A stretch of 64,000 nucleotides of DNA from Limimonas halophila (GCF_900100655.1 NZ_FNCE01000009.1:1-64000); one strand, 5' to 3'; positions 36,856 to 46,047 are shown, counted from the first letter of the stretch. Made by a program: numbers and translations. The notes: generated from the letters alone by a model not told the origin.

Positions 36856-37674
36856 GTGAACGCGGTGACGACTCGCGACGTGCGCGCGCGCAAGGGCGGC
36901 ACGCCGCTGGTGTGCCTGACGGCCTACACGGCCCCCGTGGCGCGGCTGCTGGACCCGCACGTGGACCTCCTGCTCGTGGGCGATTCCGTGGGCATGGTGG
37001 TCTACGGGCTGGAGACGACGCTGGCCGTGTCGCTGGACACGATGGTCGCCCACGGGGCGGCCGTGGTGCGGTCCAGCGAGCGCGCCTGCGTGGTCGTGGA
37101 CCTGCCCTTCGGCACCTATCAGGAATCGCCTGAGCAGGCGTTCCGCAGTGCCGCCCGCGTGCTGGCGGAAAGCGGCTGCCATGCCGTGAAGCTGGAAGGC
37201 GGGCGCGAGATGGCGGAGACCGTCGCCTTCCTCACGGCGCGCGGCATCCCCGTTCTGGGCCACGTCGGCCTGCAGCCCCAGGCGGTCCACACCCAGGGCG
37301 GCTTCCGCGCCCAGGGCCGCAGCCAGGAGGCCGCCGAGGCCATCATGGCCGACGCGCGCGCCATCGCCGACGCCGGGGCCTTCGCCATCGTCGTCGAGGG
37401 CGTGGTGGAATCCGTCGCCGCCGAAATCACCGAAGAGGTGGCGGTGCCCACCATCGGCATCGGCGCCTCCGCTCGCTGCGACGGGCAGATCCTGGTGACG
37501 GACGATCTGGTCGGGCTCAGTCCGAGTTCGCCCAGCTTCGTCCACCGCTACGCGGAGATCGGCGGCACGATCGACGACGCGGCGGCGCGCTATGCCCGCG
37601 ACGTGCGCGAGCGCGCGTTCCCCGGCGAGGGCAACGTCTACAAGGCCAGACAGGCAGCGGGCGGGGCCGGATGA
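36856..37674 (+). CDS. panB: 3-methyl-2-oxobutanoate hydroxymethyltransferase
   Basis: 272 residues, GTG start with GGGAGGG. Pantothenate pathway enzyme making ketopantoate. TIM-barrel family segments: [27 protein letters not shown] (metal-binding Asp), [26 protein letters not shown] and IGIGAS. The stop overlaps the panC ATG. Located directly after the FNR-type gene, with 79 bases between. Confidence 0.96.
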   Translation: MNAVTTRDVRARKGGTPLVCLTAYTAPVARLLDPHVDLLLVGDSVGMVVYGLETTLAVSLDTMVAHGAAVVRSSERACVVVDLPFGTYQESPEQAFRSAARVLAESGCHAVKLEGGREMAETVAFLTARGIPVLGHVGLQPQAVHTQGGFRAQGRSQEAAEAIMADARAIADAGAFAIVVEGVVESVAAEITEEVAVPTIGIGASARCDGQILVTDDLVGLSPSSPSFVHRYAEIGGTIDDAAARYARDVRERAFPGEGNVYKARQAAGGAG

Positions 37675-38546
37675 CGACCGACGCGGTGGAAACCCTGGCC
37701 GTGGCGCGCACGGTCGCGGCGCTGCGCGAGCACGTGGCCGCCTATCGCCGGCGCGGCGAAAGCGTGGGCCTGGTGCCCACGATGGGCGCGCTGCACGCCG
37801 GCCATCTGGCCCTGGTGGAGGCGGCGCGCCGGCAGTGCGACCGCGTGGTGGCGACGCTCTTCGTCAATCCCAAGCAGTTCGACCGCCCCGACGACCTGAC
37901 CCACTACCCGCGCGACGAGGGCCGCGACGCGCGCCTGCTGGACGAGGCCGGCGCGGACCTGCTCTTCGCCCCCTCGGGCGCGGAGATGTACCCGGACGGC
38001 TTCGCCACCACCGTCTGCGTCGGCGGGGTGACTGACAGCCTCGAAGGCGCGCACCGCCCCGGCCACTTCGACGGCGTCACCACGGTGGTCACCAAGCTGC
38101 TGCTGCAAAGCCTGCCCGACCGCGCCTTCTTCGGCGAGAAGGACTACCAGCAGCTCGTCACCGTGCGGCGGCTGGCGCGCGATCTGGACATTCCCGTGAC
38201 CATCGAGGGCGTTCCCATCGTGCGCGAGGGCGACGGCCTGGCGCTGTCCTCGCGCAACCAGCGGCTGACGGCGGACCAGCGCGCTGTCGCGCCCACGCTC
38301 GCCCGCGTGCTGCGGGACAGCGCGGCGCGGCTCGCGGATGGAACGGCGGATGCCGACGCGGTGCTGGACGGGGGCCGGCGCACCCTGCTCAATGCCGGGT
38401 TCGACGCGGTCGATTACCTCGCGCTGTGCGACGCCCGCGACCTCACCCCGCTCGCCCGCGCCGACCGCCCGGCGCGCCTGCTGGCGGCGGCGTGGCTTGG
38501 CCCCGTGCGCCTCATCGACAACATTGCTGTTGGCGACGCCGGTTAA
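37671..38546 (+). CDS. panC: pantothenate synthetase
   Basis: 291 residues. Condenses pantoate with beta-alanine using [23 protein letters not shown] carries the HxGH-type nucleotide site; [17 protein letters not shown] and SSRNQRL are diagnostic. ATG overlaps the panB stop (ATGA). Its TAA stop shares the bases TTAA with the TAA of the convergent LysR gene, an unusually tight tail-to-tail junction. Confidence 0.96.
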   Translation: MTTDAVETLAVARTVAALREHVAAYRRRGESVGLVPTMGALHAGHLALVEAARRQCDRVVATLFVNPKQFDRPDDLTHYPRDEGRDARLLDEAGADLLFAPSGAEMYPDGFATTVCVGGVTDSLEGAHRPGHFDGVTTVVTKLLLQSLPDRAFFGEKDYQQLVTVRRLARDLDIPVTIEGVPIVREGDGLALSSRNQRLTADQRAVAPTLARVLRDSAARLADGTADADAVLDGGRRTLLNAGFDAVDYLALCDARDLTPLARADRPARLLAAAWLGPVRLIDNIAVGDAG

Positions 38547-39424
38547 CCGCCCGCCCGCACCTGCCGCAGCAGCCAGCGCCGGAAGGCGTCCACCGCCGGG
38601 CTCGTGACCGTGTGCGGGGGCGCGACGAACCAGTAGACCGCGCCCGTCGCGATCGCCTCGCCGAGCCGGATCAGGCTGCCGTCCGCCAGGCCGTCGTCCA
38701 CCAGCGGCCGGCGGCCCAGACCGACGCCCATGCCCGCCGTGCTCGCGCGCAGGACGGATTCGCTGGAATCCAGCGCCGTCGGCACCGGCAGCGCCGCCGG
38801 GTCCAGGCCGTGCGTGCGCGCCCACCACGCCCATTCGCCGGGGTGCAGGCTGTTCGCCAGCAGCGGCCCGCGGGCGATGGCGGCGGCGTCGGCCGGCTCG
38901 GGGAAGCGTTCCCGCAGCGAGGGCCCGGCCACGGGCGCCAGGGTTTCCGGCCACAGGCGGTCAGCGTGCAGGTGCGCATCCACGTCGGGCGCCATGCGGA
39001 CGGCGGCGTCCACGGCGTCGCGGCTGAAATCTGTGACCCGCGCCGAGGTTTCCAGGTGCAGCGCGATCCCTGGGTGCTCGGTCTGAAAGGCGGGCAGGCG
39101 CGGCACCAGCCAGCGGCCGGCGAAACTGGGCGGGATGCTCAGTGTCAGCCGGCCGGTGGCGCGGGCGGTGACGCGGCGGGTGGCAGCCCGCATCCCGGCG
39201 ATCGCCTCGCCCAGCTCCGCCTGGTACTGGCGGCCCGCCGCCGTCACCGTGAGCCGCCGGTCGCGGCGCAGGAAGAGCGTCACGCCCAGGTGGCGCTCCA
39301 GCTTCTTTACTTGGTGGCTGATGGCGGATTCGCTCAGGCGCAGCTCGGTCGCGGCGGCGCGGAAGCTTTCCAGGCGCGCGGCGGCCTCGAAGGCGCGCAG
39401 GGCGGCGAAGGGCGGCAGCTCCAT
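38543..39424 (-). CDS. LysR-family transcriptional regulator
   Basis: 293 residues from ATG 39424. N-terminal winged HTH (ALRAFEAAARLESFRAAATEL, then SESAISHQVKKLE) resembles the GcvA/AmpR branch; the remainder is a periplasmic-binding-like effector domain. Divergent from the hydrolase gene at 39537 with 112 bases between, so it likely controls that gene. An upstream in-frame start at 39562 would overlap the divergent gene and is rejected. Confidence 0.88.
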   Translation of the reverse strand: MELPPFAALRAFEAAARLESFRAAATELRLSESAISHQVKKLERHLGVTLFLRRDRRLTVTAAGRQYQAELGEAIAGMRAATRRVTARATGRLTLSIPPSFAGRWLVPRLPAFQTEHPGIALHLETSARVTDFSRDAVDAAVRMAPDVDAHLHADRLWPETLAPVAGPSLRERFPEPADAAAIARGPLLANSLHPGEWAWWARTHGLDPAALPVPTALDSSESVLRASTAGMGVGLGRRPLVDDGLADGSLIRLGEAIATGAVYWFVAPPHTVTSPAVDAFRRWLLRQVRAGG

Positions 39425-39536
39425 GCGACCTGAATAGCGTTCATGGCCGCGGGCGTCGAGATCGTTTCCGCGCCCGGCCCCGCGCGGTGTTTTCTGCACG
39501 GGCGAACCGCGGACCACGCAACCGGAGGCGACCGCC

Positions 39537-40394
39537 ATGACCGATCCCGTGCTCGACCGCACCGCCGAAACCAGCGCCGGCCCCGTGCGCTACACCGTCG
39601 TGGGCGAGGGCGCACCCCTGATTCTCGTTCACGGCACGCCGACCTCGGCCTTCCTCTGGCGCCACGTCGTGCGCGAGCTGGCGCCCTTCCACCGCGTCCA
39701 CGTCTACGACCTGCCGGGCTACGGCCAGTCCGCGCAGTTCGCGGACCAGGACGTGTCCATCGGCATGCAGGGCCGCGTGCTGGCGGAACTCGTGGATCAC
39801 TGGGGCCTGGATCGCCCCCTGATCGCGGGTCACGACATCGGCGGCACGATCGTCCTGCGCGCGCACCTGATCGAGGGCGTGGACGTCGCCGGCTTGGCGC
39901 TGCTGGACACGCTCGGCGTGCGGCCGCGCGGCGGCGGCCGCTGGGGCACCGGGCTGTCGCGCCACGTGCGCCTGAACGATTTCGCCGCCTTCGCCGGCCT
40001 GCCCGACTTCGCCCAACGCGGCATCCTGCGCGACTACATCGCCTCGGCCATGCACCGGCCAGCGGCACCGGAGGTGCTGGAGCGCTACATGGCACCCTGG
40101 CTGGGCGAGCAGGGCCGCGCGGCCTTCTACCGCCAGATGCGGCAGCTCGACGAGTGCTACACCGACGAGTTGGAACTCCGCTACGCGGCCCTCGACCGGC
40201 CGGTGCGCCTGATCTGGGGCGAGGAGGACACCTGGCTCAACCGGGTCGACCACGCGGAGCGCCTCCACGCCGCGATTCCGGGCTCGGAGTTGGTGTACCT
40301 GCCCGGCGCTGGGCACTTCACCCCGGAGGACGCGCCGGGCGCCACGGCGCGGGCGATGCGCGGATTTTTCGGGACGCTGCCGGACGGCGGCTGA
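39537..40394 (+). CDS. alpha/beta hydrolase with Asp nucleophile
   Basis: 285 residues. HGTPTSAFLWR forms the oxyanion loop; the nucleophile elbow is AGHDIGG, with D100. Asp there is typical of haloalkane dehalogenases, haloacetate dehalogenases and epoxide hydrolases, not esterases. The Trp following the nucleophile in most haloalkane dehalogenases is Ile here. The late acid and His lie in LIWGEEDTWL and GAGHFTPED. GGAGG precedes ATG. The divergent LysR neighbour suggests induction by its substrate. Substrate unknown. Confidence 0.85.
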   Translation: MTDPVLDRTAETSAGPVRYTVVGEGAPLILVHGTPTSAFLWRHVVRELAPFHRVHVYDLPGYGQSAQFADQDVSIGMQGRVLAELVDHWGLDRPLIAGHDIGGTIVLRAHLIEGVDVAGLALLDTLGVRPRGGGRWGTGLSRHVRLNDFAAFAGLPDFAQRGILRDYIASAMHRPAAPEVLERYMAPWLGEQGRAAFYRQMRQLDECYTDELELRYAALDRPVRLIWGEEDTWLNRVDHAERLHAAIPGSELVYLPGAGHFTPEDAPGATARAMRGFFGTLPDGG

Positions 40395-40403
40395 TCGGCG
40401 CCC

Positions 40404-40895
40404 TTACCTGGGGCGGCCGCCGGTGCGGGCGATGGGCGCCACGGCCTGGGGCTCGGTGTCCCAGGGGAAGAGGATCCAGGTGTCCTGGCTGACCTCGGTG
40501 ATGAAGGTGTCCACCGTCGGCCGGCCCAGCGGCTTGGCGAAGATCGTCGCCAGATGCGCCTTGGGCAGCAGCTCGCGCGCCTTGTCCGCCGTGGCGCCGG
40601 TGTCCACCAGATCGTCGACGATCACCCAGCCGCTGCCGTCGGTGCTGGCCGCGCTCGCGGTCTTGAGCACCTCCAGCTCGCCCTGGCGGTCGTCGACGTA
40701 GCTGGCCAGGCACAGCGTGTCGATCACACGGATTTCCAGCTCCCGCGCCACCACGGCCGCGGGCACCATGCCGCCACGCGTGATCGCGACCACGCCGTCC
40801 CACCGGCCGTGCTCCAGAAGCCGCCAGGCCAGCGCCTTGCCGTCGCGGTGCAGCTCTTCCCAGGAAACGGGGAAATTTTTGCGGTGATCGCCCAT
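40404..40895 (-). CDS. gpt: xanthine phosphoribosyltransferase
   Basis: 163 residues. Salvages xanthine/guanine with PRPP. The PRPP loop VIVDDLVDTGATADKARE and the flexible-loop region SYVDDRQGELEV are visible, plus VAITRGGMVPA near the start. The length fits the bacterial XPRT/Gpt family. Convergent with the hydrolase gene; stops lie 9 bases apart. Confidence 0.92.
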   Translation of the reverse strand: MGDHRKNFPVSWEELHRDGKALAWRLLEHGRWDGVVAITRGGMVPAAVVARELEIRVIDTLCLASYVDDRQGELEVLKTASAASTDGSGWVIVDDLVDTGATADKARELLPKAHLATIFAKPLGRPTVDTFITEVSQDTWILFPWDTEPQAVAPIARTGGRPR

Positions 40896-40987
40896 CGCGC
40901 CGTCGCTCGTCTGATGCCTGGGGCGCCCGGATGCCGGGCATGATGCCGGACGGTGTAGGGCAGGACCCGCGCCGGCAGCAACGACGA

Positions 40988-41016
40988 AGCCCCGGCCGGC
41001 GGAACCGGCCGGGGCT
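40988..41016 (-). terminator. hairpin terminator after the OmpA-like lipoprotein gene
   Basis: 12-bp perfect stem AGCCCCGGCCGG / CCGGCCGGGGCT with a 5-base loop (TTCCG on the minus strand). Only a weak T content follows. A shorter hairpin at 43689 has the same TTCCG loop. Confidence 0.65.
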
Positions 41017-41040
41017 CGCTGTGTCGAGGCGTCCCGGGCG

Positions 41041-42240
41041 TCACTCCAGGTAGATGTGCACCTGGTTGACCTCGGCCTGCTGGCTCGTCGTCGCCGCCAG
41101 GGACACGCGATTGGGCGGCAGTCCCATCTCGTTCAGCGAGCGCAGCACGTCCTCGGCGTGCTGGCGCGACTGCGAGCGGTTGAGGGCCGTTTTCGCCCGC
41201 TGATCCGACTGCGGCGCGACCGCGACGACCTGGAAGGTGGCCTTGGCGTTGTTGTCCAGCGCCCGCTGCACGGCGTTGTAGAGCGGCTGCTGGTACTCGA
41301 CCTCCTCGCTGTCGAAGCGGATCACCACCAGCGGCTCGCGGCCCGAGATGTCCACGTCCCCGGTGGCGCGGCCGTCCGGCGCGGCCGGCTGGACGTCGGC
41401 CCGGTTGGCGAGGCTCTGGCCGTAGAACTCGCCGTTCTTGATGGCCAGCGAAAGCATCGAGAGATTGCGCCGCTCGCGCGAGAGGTAGCTGTTCTGGCGC
41501 GAGACGTCCTTGGAGAGCTCGTTCAGCAGGCGGTCCACCAGCACCATCGTCTGGTTGGCCGAATCCTCCAGCGCGCGCAGGTGCGCGTGGTCGGCCTCGA
41601 CCGCCCCCGAGAGCCCGTAGGACGAGGAGATGCTCTGCAACAGGAAGCCCGCGAGCGCCGAGGTGCTGGACACCTGATTGGACAGCTCGTTCATGCGTTT
41701 GACGACCTGATCCACACGCTCCAGCTCCGCCTGGGCCTGGTTCCACTTCTTCACCAGCCGCGGGTTGCCGGGTGTCGTGCCCGTTTGAAGCTGCGCCTGG
41801 ATGTCGGCCACGAGCCCGTGGTAGCGCCGCGCCGCCTGGCGCGCCTTGGCGCGCAGATCCTGCAGCTGGGCGTTCTGTTGGCCGACGTTGTTCTTCAGCT
41901 TGCCAAGGTCCTTGCGGAACTGCTGAACCTTTTCGCCGACGAAGGTGTCGGTGGGCTCGAAGTCCGGCAGCGGCTCGGGCTTGAAGCGCGTGGTGCCCAG
42001 CCCGGGCATCTGCCCTTCCGGCACGTCCGCGTCGCCGGTCTGGGCCGTCTGCTTCTCCGAGGTATCCTGTTGGGACTGGCTGGACGCCTGCTGCGCGGTG
42101 TCTTGGCGCGCGTCCTGCTGCTGTTGGGTTCCGCCGCCCGCGGTGTCCGGCTGGCTGCGCATCAGGGGATCGTCCCCTGTGCAGCTTCCGAGTAGGGCGA
42201 CGGTGGCGGCCAGGGCCACCGAACGTCCGATCATGCGCAT
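41041..42240 (-). CDS. lipoprotein with coiled coil and OmpA-like C-terminal domain
   Basis: 399 residues from ATG 42240. Signal peptide ending LLGSC (lipid-modified Cys), a Gln/Thr/Asp-rich linker, a predicted coiled coil over roughly residues 120-290, and an OmpA-like domain with VVIRFDSEEVEYQQPLYNAV and RSQSRQHAEDVLRSL. It probably anchors the outer membrane to peptidoglycan or serves a motility/secretion complex. The conserved peptidoglycan-binding Asp is not obvious, so binding is uncertain. The further upstream frame to 42573 is not supported. Confidence 0.75.
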   Translation of the reverse strand: MRMIGRSVALAATVALLGSCTGDDPLMRSQPDTAGGGTQQQQDARQDTAQQASSQSQQDTSEKQTAQTGDADVPEGQMPGLGTTRFKPEPLPDFEPTDTFVGEKVQQFRKDLGKLKNNVGQQNAQLQDLRAKARQAARRYHGLVADIQAQLQTGTTPGNPRLVKKWNQAQAELERVDQVVKRMNELSNQVSSTSALAGFLLQSISSSYGLSGAVEADHAHLRALEDSANQTMVLVDRLLNELSKDVSRQNSYLSRERRNLSMLSLAIKNGEFYGQSLANRADVQPAAPDGRATGDVDISGREPLVVIRFDSEEVEYQQPLYNAVQRALDNNAKATFQVVAVAPQSDQRAKTALNRSQSRQHAEDVLRSLNEMGLPPNRVSLAATTSQQAEVNQVHIYLE

Positions 42241-42622
42241 GTTGATCCCGCCGTTGCCGCGTCGTTGCCGTACACGGGCCGGCGCTGTGGCGGTGTTGGA
42301 ATCCATTGGGGCGCGCCGCGCCCGTCCCCCCGTACTGCGAGCGCCGATCCTACGCGAACGGATTCCCGCGCACAAGGTAGGCCGGACGCGCCCCGTGCGG
42401 AATCGGGCTTGCGTTCCAGGCGCATACGTCCTAAATGCCCGGAACAGCGCGGCACCGGTACAGCCCGGCCGCCGCCATGGCGACCCGCACGCGGCGCATC
42501 GCACGGCCCGATCAGGGCCCACGACAAGGCCCCATCGGGAGCCGTCACGATGCCGCGGAAAAAGGGGTTGCACAGCGCGGAGCGCCGCCTTAGCGTCCGC
42601 GCCGTCCCGACACGGGGCATGC
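42241..42622. other. intergenic region upstream of the lipoprotein and tRNA genes
   Basis: 382 bases containing the promoter of the lipoprotein gene (not resolved) and the tRNA promoter at 42568. GC-rich, no supported gene. Confidence 0.5.
42568..42596 (+). promoter_or_regulatory. promoter of tRNA-Arg
   Basis: TTGCAC at 42568-42573, exact 17-base spacer, TAGCGT at 42591-42596, 26 bases upstream of the mature tRNA end. Confidence 0.6.
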
Positions 42623-42699
<77 letters not shown>

Positions 42700-42864
42700 A
42701 CTTTTCTTTTTCGTATCCAGTTTTCCGAACAATCACGCCTTCGCGACCGGCGGCACGTGCGCGCCGGCTGAATGTGCGGCTTGATGCCGGGTTTGCCGCG
42801 GTCCGTTCCCGACGCCCGGAAACCGCGTAAAATGTGTGGGCTTGACGCCGACGCGCGGTCCACG

Positions 42865-42892
42865 CTCCCCTTTTCTTCTTCAAAAGGGGGAG
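42865..42892 (+). promoter_or_regulatory. hairpin covering the ribosome binding site of the next small gene
   Basis: CTCCCCTTTT (42865-42874) pairs with AAAAGGGGGAG (42882-42892), one G bulged. The 3' arm contains the GGGGGAG Shine-Dalgarno of the ATG at 42898, so the site would be closed until the helix opens. Confidence 0.55.
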
Positions 42893-42897
42893 TGCTC

Positions 42898-43218
42898 ATG
42901 TCCAAGCCGCAGAATGGGTCGCGAGGGTGGAAGAGCCCCCAGCGCGGTGCGGCCGCAGGTGGCCGGGTGTCCCGCAGCGAAGCCGTGGCCTCGCTGATGC
43001 GAGCCGGGCTCGACCAGGAAAGCGCCGAGCGGGCGTTCGACTCCATCGTCCAGGGCGAACGCGAACACGGCCGGCACGCGGGCGAACCGGCGCGGGGCTA
43101 CCCGCCGTCGGTGGGCAAATCGGTTACCGGGGTCCGGAGCGTTTCGGACGCGTTCGAAACCGCGCGGCCCAGTTGCAGGAACGCGCGCTGGCTTTTCTTG
43201 TCCGGCAACGACAGGTAG
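42898..43218 (+). CDS. possible small DNA-binding-like protein, 106 residues
   Basis: ATG with a GGGGGAG six bases upstream. A basic, Gly/Arg-rich N-terminus is followed by SRSEAVASLMRAGLDQESAERAFDSIVQGE, which resembles the N-terminal helices of HU/IHF-type proteins but lacks the rest. The last 40 codons lie antisense to the end of the HTH gene at 43098 and may be meaningless extension. Either a real small protein, a truncated gene, or a leader. I do not recognise a family. Confidence 0.45.
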   Translation: MSKPQNGSRGWKSPQRGAAAGGRVSRSEAVASLMRAGLDQESAERAFDSIVQGEREHGRHAGEPARGYPPSVGKSVTGVRSVSDAFETARPSCRNARWLFLSGNDR

Positions 43219-43535
43219 AGCCGCACCAGTTCCAGGGTATCCCGGCGGCACACGGTTTCGATGCTGGCCTGATTGACGCCGACCGCCGTGTCGCTGCCGG
43301 TGTCGTCGTCCAGCCCCTCAAAGAAATGCCCGGGGTCGACGCCCAGGATGCGGGCAAGCCGGTACAGTGTCCGGGCGCGGATGTGACTGTCGCCGTTTTC
43401 GTACTTGTTGATCTGCTGGTGCGTCACGCCCAGTTGCCGCCCCAGCTCGGACTGGGACATGCCCAGCACGTGGCGGCGGGCCCGAATCTTTTCCCCGATG
43501 CGGATATCCAGCGAATCCTGTACTTGCAACGCCAT
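43098..43535 (-). CDS. HTH (XRE family) transcriptional regulator
   Basis: 145 residues from ATG 43535 with AAGGAG upstream. HTH_3 domain at 12-67 (IGEKIRARRHVLGMSQSELGRQLGV, then QQINKYENGDSHI). The C-terminal half ends in an LVRLYLSLPDKKSQRAFLQLGRAV helix set. Resembles alphaproteobacterial PraR/PhrR-type regulators involved in stress or quorum responses. Its 3' end overlaps the opposite small gene by 121 bases. Confidence 0.87.
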   Translation of the reverse strand: MALQVQDSLDIRIGEKIRARRHVLGMSQSELGRQLGVTHQQINKYENGDSHIRARTLYRLARILGVDPGHFFEGLDDDTGSDTAVGVNQASIETVCRRDTLELVRLYLSLPDKKSQRAFLQLGRAVSNASETLRTPVTDLPTDGG

Positions 43536-43688
43536 CGCCCACGGCTCCTTTCCGCAGGCGGAGCATGGCAACACCTTTCGTATACCGCAACTGGTTTCTC
43601 ACGCTTGACGGGCAGGAGATGTGCAACCGTGGCGTACATGCCACGCGCGGCCTTCTCCCAGGCGCCGAGCCAGCACGGGCACGCCGTC

Positions 43689-43707
43689 GGGCCGGCGGAA
43701 CCGGCCC
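43689..43707 (-). terminator. small hairpin after the 75-residue gene
   Basis: GGGCCGG / CCGGCCC, 7 bp, loop TTCCG on the minus strand. No T run. Confidence 0.4.
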
Positions 43708-43717
43708 GCATGTGGCG

Positions 43718-43945
43718 TTACTGGCTTCGCTTCTTCCCGCCCATCTGCTTGGCCATGCTGGTGGGGTCCCACTTCTTCACCTTTTTCTGGCTCGTGGGCC
43801 GGCCCTGGATGCCCATGCGCTCGGCGCCGTTTTCGCGCACCATCTGCGCGAACTCCTCGAACCGGCGCTGAAGCTCCTGGCGCTCCTCGGAGGTGAGGTC
43901 CTCGTCGCGCTTGCGCGAGAGGTCGCGCTGCTTGATGTCGGTCAT
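43718..43945 (-). CDS. small conserved-looking protein, 75 residues
   Basis: Highly charged and helical (EERQELQRRFEEFAQMVRENGAERMG) with a basic C-terminus KKWDPTSMAKQMGGKKRSQ. No signal or membrane segment. GGGAG lies upstream of the ATG with about 14 bases spacing. The composition and coding pattern look genuine; function unknown. Confidence 0.65.
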   Translation of the reverse strand: MTDIKQRDLSRKRDEDLTSEERQELQRRFEEFAQMVRENGAERMGIQGRPTSQKKVKKWDPTSMAKQMGGKKRSQ

Positions 43946-44034
43946 GGCCGCACACCGCTCCCAAACGATCGGGGTGAGATTGGCAGACTCGCGCGGCGAG
44001 GGTTAAGCATTCGTTGGCAGCGAAAGGTGGCGGG

Positions 44035-44682
44035 ATGACGGAAACGCCTGACCTGATCGTCGACGGCCCGACCGATGCGCCGGTGACGGTGGCGCTCGCT
44101 CACGGCGCCGGCGTCGGGCACGACAGCCCCTTCATGACCGCCATGGCGCAAGGCGTGGCCGCCGACGGCGTGCGCGTGGCACGCTTCGAATTCCCCTACA
44201 TGGCGCGCATGCGCCGCGAAGGCGGTCGCCGGCCGCCGGACAAGGAGGCCACGCTGCTCGCGACCTTCCGCGCGGTTTTGGATGCGCTGGGCCCGCGCGA
44301 GCGGGTCGTGCTGGCGGGCAAGTCCATGGGCGGGCGCATGGCGACGCGGCTGGCCGCCGATCTGGAAGGCGAGGGGGCGCCGGTCGCGGGCGCGGCGGCG
44401 CTGGGCTATCCCTTCCACCCGCCGGGCAAGCCCGCCAATCTGCGCATTGAGCATCTCCAGGCCATCGCGACGCCCGTGCTCATCGTGCAGGGCGAGCGCG
44501 ACGCCTTCGGCACGCCGGGCGAGGTGGCGGGCTATTCGCTTGCGGAAAGCGTGCGGCTGCGCTGGGAGCGGGACGGCGACCACCACTTCGTGCCGCGCAA
44601 ATCGGCGGCGGCGACGCAGCAGGCTAATTGGGCGGATGCCGCCGCAGCGCTCGCGGCGTTCGCGCACGAGGTTGCGGCGTAA
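44035..44682 (+). CDS. alpha/beta hydrolase (KANL3/Tex30-like)
   Basis: 215 residues. LAHGAGVGHDSPFM supplies the oxyanion loop, VLAGKSMGGRMATRLA the Ser nucleophile elbow, and a final DGDHHFVPRKS the catalytic His; the acid is likely the Asp of VQGERDAFG. This pattern matches the small KANL3/Tex30-like bacterial hydrolases of unknown substrate. ATG 44035 has AAAGGTGG upstream. Convergent with irr, stops 8 bases apart. Confidence 0.85.
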   Translation: MTETPDLIVDGPTDAPVTVALAHGAGVGHDSPFMTAMAQGVAADGVRVARFEFPYMARMRREGGRRPPDKEATLLATFRAVLDALGPRERVVLAGKSMGGRMATRLAADLEGEGAPVAGAAALGYPFHPPGKPANLRIEHLQAIATPVLIVQGERDAFGTPGEVAGYSLAESVRLRWERDGDHHFVPRKSAAATQQANWADAAAALAAFAHEVAA

Positions 44683-44689
44683 GCGAGCC

Positions 44690-45112
44690 TCAGCCGTCCT
44701 CGCGCACGCGAATCATCACCTCGACGCGGTCGACGTGCGTGCCCGCCGGCGCCTCGGGCGTGCGCGCCAACTCGACCTCGTGCGCGGGGATGTCCTGCAA
44801 CTGGCCGCTGGTCTCGAAGTAGAAATGGTGGTGCGGGTCGGTGTTGGTGTCGAAGTAGGAGCGCCCCGGCTCGACGACGACCTCGCGCAGCAGGCCGGCT
44901 TCGGTGAACTGGTTGAGGGCGTTGTAGACGGTCGCCAGCGACACCGGCATGGCCGCGGCCTTGGCCTCGCTGTGCAGCTGTTCCGCGGTGACGTGACGCG
45001 CCGAGCCGTGGCCGAAGAGCAGCCGGGCCAGCGCGACGCGCTGACGCGTGGGCCGCAGTCCGGCCTGGCGCACACGCTCCACGAGGTCCTGGTGGTGCTG
45101 CTGGTCCGTCAT
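44690..45112 (-). CDS. irr: Irr-type Fur-family iron response regulator
   Basis: 140 residues. Winged HTH (RPTRQRVALARLLF, SLATVYNALNQFTEAGLL) and the TNTDPHHHFYFE segment with His94-His96, which in Irr binds haem and triggers turnover under iron sufficiency. Irr represses iron-storage and haem genes and activates uptake in alphaproteobacteria. It is divergent from fabA over 340 bases, the usual alphaproteobacterial neighbourhood. A probable target box is upstream of dps at 59256. Confidence 0.9.
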   Translation of the reverse strand: MTDQQHHQDLVERVRQAGLRPTRQRVALARLLFGHGSARHVTAEQLHSEAKAAAMPVSLATVYNALNQFTEAGLLREVVVEPGRSYFDTNTDPHHHFYFETSGQLQDIPAHEVELARTPEAPAGTHVDRVEVMIRVREDG

Positions 45113-45453
45113 GGCGTCGCCGTCGCCCCGCCTGATCGTGTCCGGCCCGGATGCGCACGCACGCCGATCGGCGCGGGAACCCGAGCCCTTCTCGATATAG
45201 AGCCTGTGCCAGGGCTTGATAAGGGGTGATGCGGACGCTTGCCGCGTGGCGGCTCGCTTGTGTTAGGGTCCGGGCGCGCTGGTCGGTGCCCGGCCAGCGG
45301 CGGCGACGATGACTGTCCCAGTCACACCTCGAGGGGCCGTCCCCAACGGCGGGCCGTATCGGAACGCAAGCCCGTCCCCGAGGTTGCACCCACGCGGGCG
45401 CGCCCGATCCGAAACGCGCCCGAACAGCGAGCATAGCGGGATTGGACCTGCCG
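45113..45453. other. divergent irr / fabA control region
   Basis: 341 bases without a gene. A weak promoter for fabA may be TTGCCG (45239) with TTAGGG (45263) at 18-base spacing. No convincing Irr or Fur box was found here by eye. Confidence 0.4.
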
Positions 45454-45984
45454 GTGACCGAGCGCAAGAACAGCTACGAATACGAAGACCTGCTCCGGTG
45501 CGCGCACGGCGAGTTGTTCGGGCCGGGGAATGCCCGGCTTCCGCTCCCGCCGATGCTGATGTTCGACCGCATCGACCGAATCGTCGAGGACGGCGGCGAG
45601 AACGGCAAGGGCGAAGTGGTCGCCTCGCTGGATATCAAGCCCGACCTCTGGTTCTTTTCCTGCCACTTCGAGGATGACCCGGTCATGCCGGGCGCGTTGG
45701 GGCTGGACGCCCTGTGGCAGCTGCTCGGGTTCTTCCTGGGCTGGACCGGGGCGCCGGGTCGTGGCCGCGCGCTCGGCGTGGGCGAGGTGAAGATGGCCGA
45801 TCAGGTGCTGCCCACCGCGAAGAAGGTGGTCTACCGCCTCAACCTCAAGCGCGTGATGTCGCGCAAGCTCGTCATGGGCATTGCCGACGGGCTGATGGAG
45901 GTCGACGGCCGCGAAGCCTACAATGCCAAGGATCTGCGGGTAGGGCTGTTCACCGACCCCAACGCGCAGGCCCAGGGGGCATAA
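45454..45984 (+). CDS. fabA: 3-hydroxydecanoyl-ACP dehydratase/isomerase FabA
   Basis: 176 residues from GTG 45454, which gives the expected [15 protein letters not shown]-terminus; TTG 45442 is an alternative. Catalytic His71 ([13 protein letters not shown]) and Asp85 (GLDALWQ) correspond to the E. coli pair. Makes and isomerises the 10-carbon intermediate of unsaturated fatty acid synthesis. First gene of fabA-fabB-fabI. Confidence 0.96.
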   Translation: MTERKNSYEYEDLLRCAHGELFGPGNARLPLPPMLMFDRIDRIVEDGGENGKGEVVASLDIKPDLWFFSCHFEDDPVMPGALGLDALWQLLGFFLGWTGAPGRGRALGVGEVKMADQVLPTAKKVVYRLNLKRVMSRKLVMGIADGLMEVDGREAYNAKDLRVGLFTDPNAQAQGA

Positions 45985-46047
45985 GGGCGCCCCGGCGGGG
46001 CTGCCCGGTCAAGTTCGAGCACGATCGGCGAGCCGATGAGGTCTGGC

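Noticed and set aside
39537-40394. Calling the hydrolase a haloalkane dehalogenase
   Set aside because: Nucleophile is Asp, but the characteristic Trp next to it is replaced by Ile, so the specific name is not supported.
45113-45453. Irr or Fur box between irr and fabA
   Set aside because: Searched by eye for TTTAGAA/TTCTAAA-like halves; none convincing.
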